Assembly: GCA_013697055.1 (NCBI GenBank)
Contig: JACCXK010000181.1
Span: forward strand, 1-35,124
DNA: 35,124 bases
From: Alphaproteobacteria bacterium
Lineage (GTDB): Bacteria; Pseudomonadota; Alphaproteobacteria; Micropepsales; Micropepsaceae
Direction of reading: 5' to 3'
How positions within the stretch are numbered: the stretch's first letter is position 1; each line of letters begins with the position of its first letter. The notes below the pieces were generated by a model that did no database searches, had not been told where the DNA came from, and saw only the letters and a list, made by a program, of their open reading frames with translations. Of the stretch, positions 8,283 through 15,054 are shown one piece after another. Made by a program: the position numbers and the translations under genes.

Positions 8283-9403
8283 CGGAACCCATGGACCCCA
8301 CGGCCGTGGGCGTCGTCGATTGCCACGCCCATATTTTCCCGCCGGCCGCCGGGGCATCCGGATTTCCCAGCGTGGAGCTACACCGGATTCACCAGCAGCG
8401 CGCCATGCACATGCATGGCAACCAGCCCTATCGCCGGCTAAGCGACAACGCCATCGTGACGGAGCGGGCGCTGTGGGATGCCGACGATCCATCGCCGGCC
8501 GGGGCCAAAGAGGTCGCTTTTTCGGCCGGTACGTTCGGGCGCTTCCAATGGGAAAAGGACGGCGAGCGCTATTATGTCCAGTTTCTGCCGCCCTGGATGG
8601 AAGACCTGTCCATGAGCGCCAACAGGCTGGTCGCGATGATGGACCATGCCGGGATCGCGACGGCAGTCCTGCAGAACGACCATATTTATGGAAACCTGAG
8701 CGAATATTTCGCAGAGGCCATGACGCGGCATCCGGATCGTTTCATCGGCCTAGCGCAGGTCGAGGAAGCCTTCGCCTATCACGATACGGAAATAGCGCGG
8801 CTGCACGATCAGATCTGCCGCCTGAAAATGCGGGGACTGTACTTCACCACCACGGGGCTGTTCCGCGGCGGCTACAAGCCCATGCATTCGGACAAGGCAT
8901 ACGATCCGTTCTGGGCGGAGGTCGAAAAGCTGGGCATTCCGGTCAGCTGGGTGCAATCGGCGAAATCACCCGTCGGCACCTATGAAGACGAGCTCCGGCA
9001 TCTGAAGACCATCATCGGCAAATTCCCGAAAATCCGCCATGTCCTGGTCCATGGCCTGCCGACATCGCTGTACGCCGACGAAAAAGGCAAGGTGAGCTTC
9101 CCGGCCATCGTCAAAACGCTGATGACGGAGGCGCCGGTGATGGCTGAAATTTTGTACCCCATTGCGGTGGGCAAAAAGACAAAGTATCCCTTTTCGGAAA
9201 GCCACACCCATATTCAGCAGCTGATCGATGCCTTCGGTGCAGATCGCTTCATGTGGGGCTCCGATGGTCCCAATGTCGAACGCTACTGCACCTACGAGCA
9301 GTCTCTTTCCTATTTCACGGATCATTTTGGCCATCTGCCGGCAACGGATTTGCGCGGCATTCTGCGGGATAATGCTTTGCGGGTTTACAGCGCTGGGCCT
9401 TGA
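8279..9403 (+). CDS. Amidohydrolase family 2 (ACMSD-like) metal-dependent hydrolase/decarboxylase
   Basis: A 374-residue TIM-barrel enzyme of the amidohydrolase_2 family. The metal-binding HxH appears as VVDCHAHIFPP (His16 and His18); a further histidine lies in VLVHGLP, and the C-terminal aspartate is in WGSDGPNVERY. Family relatives include aminocarboxymuconate semialdehyde decarboxylase, gamma-resorcylate decarboxylase and lactone or hydratase-type enzymes. There is no signal peptide, so it acts in the cytoplasm. The start at ATG 8279 was chosen because it overlaps the PLP gene's stop; an upstream in-frame start at 8237 would sit inside that gene. The gene ends 6 bp from the convergent stop of the next operon. 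Reaction not assignable from sequence alone. Confidence 0.87.
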   Translation: MTEPMDPTAVGVVDCHAHIFPPAAGASGFPSVELHRIHQQRAMHMHGNQPYRRLSDNAIVTERALWDADDPSPAGAKEVAFSAGTFGRFQWEKDGERYYVQFLPPWMEDLSMSANRLVAMMDHAGIATAVLQNDHIYGNLSEYFAEAMTRHPDRFIGLAQVEEAFAYHDTEIARLHDQICRLKMRGLYFTTTGLFRGGYKPMHSDKAYDPFWAEVEKLGIPVSWVQSAKSPVGTYEDELRHLKTIIGKFPKIRHVLVHGLPTSLYADEKGKVSFPAIVKTLMTEAPVMAEILYPIAVGKKTKYPFSESHTHIQQLIDAFGADRFMWGSDGPNVERYCTYEQSLSYFTDHFGHLPATDLRGILRDNALRVYSAGP

Positions 9404-9409
9404 ACGCCG

Positions 9410-10870
9410 CTATCGCGCATTACCGGACGCGACGGTGGCGGGACCGTTGATGTTCACCTGCCGGTCCGGTTTCGCATCGGGCGCCAACGGCACGACATTC
9501 CCCTGGTCATCCAGCCGGCCGGGCGCGTCAAACGTCTTCAGGAAAAAATCCCGGCTCGGCAGATCCGCGATGGTTTTTTCCATGGCGGGGAATTGGCCTT
9601 CGCCCGTTCCAAGCGGCACGTCCTGGACGGTGCGGGTGGTGACGGCCCGGATCATCGCAGCCTTGACGGTTTCGAAGCCCTTGTTGCGCTCTTCGTCGGC
9701 GGGCAGCCTGCGGACCTGGGCAGGCTTGGCGGGATCGACCACATGCGCCGGCACCGCCGCAATCCTGTAAGCCATCGAGATGCCCGTGTTGTGGCCGGTT
9801 TTGGGATCGGTCATGCCATCGGCATTCCGCTTGAGAGCGTAATAGAGACCCACGGCATCCTCATGGTCGCGGATGCCTTGTTCCGCGCCGGTCTGGGCGA
9901 ATGTGTTCTCCGCCAACAGGTCCAGCCATTTGCGATAGCCTCCGACAAAGCCCGAGGCCGCCCGGCCATCCGCAGCGATGGTCAGGCTGAGACGCCCCTT
10001 GTGAAAATCGGCGTCGCCCATCTGGTCGGGAAACCAGCCGATGCGGGGAACATGCAGCCGGTCCACCTGCTCGGTTTCGACCACGCCATTTCTGATTTTC
10101 GCCTTCAGCCTGGTGTACTGCTCGCTCTTGACGATGCGGTAGGAATAGTCCGGCGCGACATTGGCGCGCGCGTCACGCACGATCTTGTCGGGCGAATAAC
10201 CGATCTCGACCGTCGCATCGCTGTCGTTCCTGGGATCCTGGTTGCCGGAAATCCGGATCACAACGGTATAAAGACCTTCCTGCATCTGGGTATTTTCCCG
10301 CAGGTCCAGGGTGCCGCTGGCGGGATTGCGGAACGGCGCATCGCAGCCCCAGGCGCGATACAGCGCATTGTCGATGCCGCGAACCCCCTCGGCGCTGGTG
10401 AAGCCACCGGTTTTCGGGTTGCCGTCGAGATCGAAGCCGTCGGAGATCCTGCTCACCACTTGCGGCTGGCCCGGATCATGCGCCGCGAAAGGATTGACGT
10501 AGGTCTCGATGCCCTTGCGCCAACCCCGATAGGATACGGCGCGGCCCCAGACATAAAAGCGGACATAGGTGGGAAGCCGGGCCTTCTCGATTCCCGGCGG
10601 CGCGATAATGGCCTCGATTTCGCGGCTGCTGCGCCAGGGCTGCCGCGATAGCGCCGTGCGCATCTCCGCTTCATCGTTGAAATGGGTGGCGCTGCCGCGC
10701 GCGCAATCGGCTGCTGGCGCGGTTTCCGCAACACCGGGCCGGCCGCCATAGCGGAAGGCAAAGCCATAGTCCCGAACGACAAAGCCGCGCGTCCAGGGTG
10801 CGGACACAGCCGGCTGCGCCAGGGCGCACGCCACGATCGTGGAAGCCAGAAGGCAATAGCGCAGGCGCAT
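9410..10870 (-). CDS. Exported protein of unknown function, partner of the DUF1552/DUF1592 pair
   Basis: A 486-residue protein with a clear Sec signal peptide (hydrophobic stretch ending near VSAPW) and no transmembrane helix beyond it. I do not recognise a characterised family. Visible features are an aspartate/glycine-rich DGFDLDGNPKTGG segment and a later GIDNALYRAWGCD segment, which could bind a metal, plus a long beta-rich middle. No CxxCH motif is present. It is third in a minus-strand run after the DUF1592 and DUF1552 genes, 23 bp after the latter, and has a GGGGGAAG ribosome-binding site about ten bases before ATG. The operon position suggests it works with those two exported proteins in the periplasm; its own function is unknown. 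Confidence 0.8.
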   Translation of the reverse strand: MRLRYCLLASTIVACALAQPAVSAPWTRGFVVRDYGFAFRYGGRPGVAETAPAADCARGSATHFNDEAEMRTALSRQPWRSSREIEAIIAPPGIEKARLPTYVRFYVWGRAVSYRGWRKGIETYVNPFAAHDPGQPQVVSRISDGFDLDGNPKTGGFTSAEGVRGIDNALYRAWGCDAPFRNPASGTLDLRENTQMQEGLYTVVIRISGNQDPRNDSDATVEIGYSPDKIVRDARANVAPDYSYRIVKSEQYTRLKAKIRNGVVETEQVDRLHVPRIGWFPDQMGDADFHKGRLSLTIAADGRAASGFVGGYRKWLDLLAENTFAQTGAEQGIRDHEDAVGLYYALKRNADGMTDPKTGHNTGISMAYRIAAVPAHVVDPAKPAQVRRLPADEERNKGFETVKAAMIRAVTTRTVQDVPLGTGEGQFPAMEKTIADLPSRDFFLKTFDAPGRLDDQGNVVPLAPDAKPDRQVNINGPATVASGNAR

Positions 10871-10893
10871 GCTCGTCTTCCCCCGGTGCCCGG

Positions 10894-12228
10894 CTAGGCC
10901 AGCAACTCTGTATAGGCGTTCCTGGTTTCCATGGAGCCCTTGCCCCAGCTGTCGACCGAAAGACCCATCGCCTTCATCGCCGTCAGGCCCACCCGCGACA
11001 CGGCATTGCCGCCGCCGGCGATATGATAGCCCGTCTTCATGCGCCCGCTGGCGCCACCCGCCAGCATGATGGGAATGCCGTCGACGGCGTGGATCTTGGC
11101 ATAGCTCTGGTCGCTGTAAGCGAATACCAGGCTGTGATCCAGCAAGGTGCCGTCGCCTTCGGGTATGGCGTCCAGCTCCTGCAGCACGCTGGCGAGCAGC
11201 TCCATGCTGTAGATATTGTATTGGGCGACATGCGGCTGATAGCCCAACACCGGATCGATCGCTTCCATATGGGTGGTCACGTGGTAGCCCAGGGGATCGC
11301 CCGGCACGAAGATATTCGACCCCGGTTCGGAAATGGCGAGGTTGAAAACCCGCGTCTGGTCGGTCGCCAGCGCCAGCGCGCCCAGCCGCGCCATCAGCGG
11401 CGTGACCGCGCGCACGTTGGGCAGCGCATAGTTTACGGGCATCTCTCCCGGCGCCGCCGGGATAGCGACCTTGGCGACCACATCGGGGCGCTGCAGCTCG
11501 GCCGCCATCTGAAGTTCGGTGTCGCGCACAGAAGTGAAATACTGGTCCATGCGCGCCCGGTCGCCGGCGCCCAGATTCCGCATGAAATCCTTGCGTTCAT
11601 CGGTGACGGCGGACAGCACGCTCTGCTGCAGCATCACCTGGGGATCGGGTTTCCAGGCGCCGCTGGACGGATCCTGAAACCCCGGCCCGAACAGACGGGT
11701 ATAAAGAGACAAGGGCGACGGTTCGGCCGGGAGCGTGTTGGCGCCGCCCAGGCTGGAATAGCAATGCTTGGGATCACCCGATGCGGCGGCGGCCACTGAC
11801 TTGAAGCGGGTGCCGCGGCTGATGGTGTCGGCGATGGTCTGGTCGATGGTCTTGGAATCGAATTGCGACACCTTGGTCGGCGCGATGCCGGTGGCGATGG
11901 CAGCATTGCCCGACCAGTGCTGGAAGTTCGGATTGTCGTCTACCATCACGCGCATGCCGCTGAACACGTTCATCTTCTTCTTGAACGGCTCGAGCGGTTT
12001 CAACTGGACGGTTGTTTCGTAGTCCAGGCCGGCCTTCTTGGGCACCCACAGCGATGTGGTCAGGCCAAGGCCATAAAAGAATGTGCTGAAGCGGGTGGGA
12101 ATGCGCTGGCCCGTCGCCGCCAGCGCCTGTCCCTTGCCGTCCAGGAAGCAATCGAGGAACGGCACCGCCATCACCGCGGTGGCGCCCTGGAACATGCCGC
12201 GAAGGATCGTTCTGCGAGGAAGGGCCAT
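10894..12228 (-). CDS. DUF1552 domain protein with Tat-type leader
   Basis: A 444-residue protein beginning PRRTILRGMFQG followed by AVPFLD, the twin-arginine-like start typical of DUF1552 (PF07586) proteins, which are common in planctomycetes, acidobacteria and myxobacteria and scattered in proteobacteria. The body has the family-like MNVFSGM segment and conserved histidines, including TGIAPTK and a DHSLVFAYSDQS region near the C-terminus that resembles alkaline-phosphatase-fold proteins such as DUF1501; that resemblance is inference. It follows the DUF1592 gene by 9 bp, and DUF1592/DUF1552 pairs occur widely together, so they probably act as one exported system. No biochemical function is established as far as I know. 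Confidence 0.88.
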   Translation of the reverse strand: MALPRRTILRGMFQGATAVMAVPFLDCFLDGKGQALAATGQRIPTRFSTFFYGLGLTTSLWVPKKAGLDYETTVQLKPLEPFKKKMNVFSGMRVMVDDNPNFQHWSGNAAIATGIAPTKVSQFDSKTIDQTIADTISRGTRFKSVAAAASGDPKHCYSSLGGANTLPAEPSPLSLYTRLFGPGFQDPSSGAWKPDPQVMLQQSVLSAVTDERKDFMRNLGAGDRARMDQYFTSVRDTELQMAAELQRPDVVAKVAIPAAPGEMPVNYALPNVRAVTPLMARLGALALATDQTRVFNLAISEPGSNIFVPGDPLGYHVTTHMEAIDPVLGYQPHVAQYNIYSMELLASVLQELDAIPEGDGTLLDHSLVFAYSDQSYAKIHAVDGIPIMLAGGASGRMKTGYHIAGGGNAVSRVGLTAMKAMGLSVDSWGKGSMETRNAYTELLA

Positions 12229-12237
12229 GACGTTATC

Positions 12238-13851
12238 CTACTGGCGTGCGGACACTTGTTTTATGGCGACTTGTGTGTCGAAGAATTCCGGGCTTTCCAC
12301 CAGCCCCTTGATCAAGGTCCGCAGACGATAGCCTGAATCGGCAAAGGCCTGGTAGGCCGTCTTGAAGGTCGAGGCATCGACCTCCTCGGTATCGACGCCC
12401 TTGGCATAGGCATAGAGCTTGCGCGCCATGCAGGCCGGGAACTTGGGGTTGTCATGCAGATAGCGGCCAAGGCCGGGGCCGTCCCGGAACGTCTTGCCTT
12501 GGAGGGTTGCCGAAAGATCGATGGGCCGGCCATTTTCCGTCAGCCGCCGGCCGCCGATGGTATCAAAGCCTTCCAGCGACAGCCCGATGGGATCGCTGTG
12601 GGTGTGGCAGGAGGCGCAGGCCGGCGTCGTGGCATGGGCCATCAGCCGCTCCCGCACCGTCTTGAGCGGCCCGCTGGTGTCATTGATAGCGGAAAAATCG
12701 ACATTGGCCGGCGGCGTGGGTGTCGGCTCGCACAGGAAGATGTCCATCAGCGCCACGCCGCGCTTGGTGGGCGAACTTTGTCCGGGGTGCGAGAACATGG
12801 ACAACATGCTAACTTGGGTGACGAGGCCGCTGCGGCCCGAGGCGAGCGGGAATTCATGGGGCATCCATTCGCCGTCGAAGGAAAAGTCCACGTCGTAAAT
12901 CGCGGCCAGGTTGCGGTTGATGAAGGTCTTGCGCGTGGTCATCAGGTCACGCACGTCGCCATTCTGGCGCAAGGTCAGGTCGATGGCGCCGCGCAACGTC
13001 TCTTCTCTGGCCGAGGACGCCATCGCCGCGCTCCATTTCGGAAAGATCAACGAGTCCTTCGAAACGGTATCGAACGTGTCCAGCTCCAGCATATCGGCGA
13101 AGAATGCGCGCATGCCGGCTTCTGCCCGCCGCGACGCCATCAGCCGTTCAACTTGGCTGTCCAGGCCGGCTGCCGTGTTGAGTTCGCCGGTTTGGGCCGC
13201 CTGCATCAGTTCGGCATCGGGTGTGGTGTCCCACATCAAATAGCTCAGGCGGGCAGCGCGGCTATAGGGTTCCAGCTTCAGCGCTTTGCCGCCGGCCTGG
13301 ATCGCCGACTCCTTGCGGAACAGGAAATTCGGCGACTGCAGCATTTGCGCCAGGCCGTAGCGCAATCCGCCATAGAAGTCGCCCGATGACCTGGTCATGG
13401 TGTGGGCCAGGTTCACCCGCGCCTGGCGTTCGTCCGCCGTCAGGGGACGGCGGAACAGCATGCGGCCATACCGGCTGAAGAATTCCGCGGCACAGGTGTC
13501 GTCCGGGGCATTGGCGGACTTGGGCGCGCAGGGCACCAGCCTGCCCCGATGCGCCGCATCCGTGACTTGGAGGCCGATGCTGTCGGCCATCTTGGAAAAG
13601 GATTCAAAACCCGCCGGTGTCACGGACAGGACCGCGGTGCTGGTCGCCACCAACCCGCTGATCCGGATCTGCGGTTCGAACATGCCTTGAACGGCAATAT
13701 CTTTGCCGAAAATATCGCCGACGGAATTGCGGTATTCCTGTTCGGACAGGCGGCGCAGTTTCACCACCTGATCGCTGCCCGCGGCCCAGCCTAGTGCGCT
13801 GCCGCACATGATGCCGACCAGGAACACCGCGAGAGCGGCCTTGTTGCGCAT
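12238..13851 (-). CDS. DUF1592-type exported protein with a c-type heme motif
   Basis: A 537-residue protein with an N-terminal signal peptide (MRNKAALAVFLVGIMCGSALG). It then shows the order known from planctomycete-type DUF1587/1592/1588/1585 proteins: LRRLSEQEYRNSVGDIFG, YGRMLFRRPLTADERQ, a middle DUF1592 core (FLFRKES; RLSYLMWDTTPDAEL) and a C-terminal ACASCHTHSDPIGLSLEGFD. CASCH at 412-416 is a CxxCH heme c attachment site, so the mature protein is probably a periplasmic cytochrome-like protein. The N-terminal cytochrome domain of longer relatives is missing. First gene of the operon with DUF1552 and the 486-aa protein; divergent from the exported amidohydrolase gene 174 bp away. Confidence 0.88.
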   Translation of the reverse strand: MRNKAALAVFLVGIMCGSALGWAAGSDQVVKLRRLSEQEYRNSVGDIFGKDIAVQGMFEPQIRISGLVATSTAVLSVTPAGFESFSKMADSIGLQVTDAAHRGRLVPCAPKSANAPDDTCAAEFFSRYGRMLFRRPLTADERQARVNLAHTMTRSSGDFYGGLRYGLAQMLQSPNFLFRKESAIQAGGKALKLEPYSRAARLSYLMWDTTPDAELMQAAQTGELNTAAGLDSQVERLMASRRAEAGMRAFFADMLELDTFDTVSKDSLIFPKWSAAMASSAREETLRGAIDLTLRQNGDVRDLMTTRKTFINRNLAAIYDVDFSFDGEWMPHEFPLASGRSGLVTQVSMLSMFSHPGQSSPTKRGVALMDIFLCEPTPTPPANVDFSAINDTSGPLKTVRERLMAHATTPACASCHTHSDPIGLSLEGFDTIGGRRLTENGRPIDLSATLQGKTFRDGPGLGRYLHDNPKFPACMARKLYAYAKGVDTEEVDASTFKTAYQAFADSGYRLRTLIKGLVESPEFFDTQVAIKQVSARQ

Positions 13852-14025
13852 GCGTCCTTCCCATGGGCGCCGGCTTTATCCCAGCAGGTCGCCACCGGCG
13901 AATATTAGGCCCGGGACGGGGGCAATAACAGGGGGCGCCCTTCCGGAAGAATTGCGCCCCGGGGGCCACTCCAACTAGTCTCAATCGCTGAAAGTGCCCG
14001 GCATAAGGGCGCTAAGGGGAGGCAA
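13852..14025. other. Divergent intergenic region between DUF1592 operon and exported amidohydrolase
   Basis: This 174-bp gap must hold promoters for both directions. I see a strong Shine-Dalgarno AAGGGGAGG at about 14014-14022 for the plus-strand gene and one GC-rich inverted repeat, listed separately. I could not identify convincing -35/-10 boxes. Confidence 0.5.
13932..13960. repeat. Inverted repeat with 7-bp arms around TTCCGGAA
   Basis: GGGGCGC at 13932-13938 is complementary to GCGCCCC at 13954-13960, and the self-complementary TTCCGGAA (13941-13948) sits between them. It lies midway between two divergent starts and could be an operator or a stem; no poly-T follows, so a terminator is unlikely. 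Confidence 0.35.
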
Positions 14026-15024
14026 ATGGATCGACGCACATTCATCCAGGCGACTGCCATGGGGGCGGCTGCGGCCGGCGCCGGCGCGACAGGCGCCGCG
14101 GCGCAGAAATCTTCCATCCCCATCATCGATACCCATGTGCATCTCTACGATCCCACCCGCCCGCAAGGCATCCCGTGGCCGAACAAGGAGCAGCCGGCCA
14201 GCATCTATCGCCGCTTCCTGCCGGGAGACTATGCCAAGATCGCCGAGCCTCATGGCGTGGTCGGCGCGATCGAGACGGAATGCAGCCCCTGGATCGAAGA
14301 CAATTACTGGGTGATGGACGTTGCGAAAAACGAGCCCATCATGGTGGGCGAAGTGGGCGACCTGCTCCTCGGCCATCCCGACTTTCGCGAACATCTGGAG
14401 CGGCTGCACCGAAACCCTCTCTATGTCGGCATCCGTGTTTCCAATCTCTGGGGCCGCAATGTCGAGGAGTTGCTCAAGAAGCCGCAGGTCTGGGACGACC
14501 TCAAGGCGCTGTCCGACGCGGGCCTGACGATGGACTTTGGCGGCGGTCCGAAGGAAGTGCGTCAGCTGCTCCAGATCACCGACCGTATTCCCGGCCTGCG
14601 GGCTGTGATCAATCACCTGCCGGGTGCGCGCGTACCCGATGATCCCGCCGAACGCGCCACCTGGCAAAAACAAACCCAAGAGCTGGCAAAGCGTCCGCAT
14701 GTCTATGTGAAGTTTTCCGAAATCTTCCAGCGCGTGGATGAACGCGGCCGCCGAGTGCAGACGGGTGGGCGCATTCCCAAGGACCTGGCTTTCTACAAGC
14801 CGCGCCTGGACGAAATCTATGAGACCTTCGGTCCTGATCGGCTGATGTTCGCCAGCGACTGGACCAACAGCGAGCCGATGAGCAGCTTTGGCGAGCTGGT
14901 GGCGCTAGACAAGGAATACTTCACCCCCAAAGGCCGCGAGGTGATGGAGAAAGTCTTCTGGAAAAATTCTCTCGCGGCCTATCGCTGGAAAAAGCGCCGC
15001 GCCAACCAGCCCAGCCTCGCCTGA
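14026..15024 (+). CDS. Tat-exported amidohydrolase family 2 protein (COG3618, lactonase-like)
   Basis: A 332-residue protein opening MDRRTFIQATAMGAAAAGA, a twin-arginine-type leader with an Ala-rich hydrophobic stretch, so it is probably folded in the cytoplasm and exported. IIDTHVHLYDP gives the HxH metal motif (His37, His39). VINHLPG and FASDWTNSEP match the later histidine and aspartate of the amidohydrolase_2 / COG3618 group, which includes L-fuconolactonase and other sugar lactonases. It sits 30 bp before a cytochrome c-PQQ dehydrogenase gene on the same strand. This suggests the dehydrogenase makes a lactone in the periplasm that this enzyme opens, which is inference. The start has AAGGGGAGG a few bases upstream. 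Confidence 0.85.
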   Translation: MDRRTFIQATAMGAAAAGAGATGAAAQKSSIPIIDTHVHLYDPTRPQGIPWPNKEQPASIYRRFLPGDYAKIAEPHGVVGAIETECSPWIEDNYWVMDVAKNEPIMVGEVGDLLLGHPDFREHLERLHRNPLYVGIRVSNLWGRNVEELLKKPQVWDDLKALSDAGLTMDFGGGPKEVRQLLQITDRIPGLRAVINHLPGARVPDDPAERATWQKQTQELAKRPHVYVKFSEIFQRVDERGRRVQTGGRIPKDLAFYKPRLDEIYETFGPDRLMFASDWTNSEPMSSFGELVALDKEYFTPKGREVMEKVFWKNSLAAYRWKKRRANQPSLA

Positions 15025-15054
15025 CCGGCCAATAACAAGAAGGTGCCACCGCCC

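Noticed and set aside
7047..8492. Minus-strand open frame of about 480 codons opposite the PLP enzyme
   Set aside because: Shadow of the PLP and amidohydrolase genes; no recognisable motif and no plausible ribosome-binding site.
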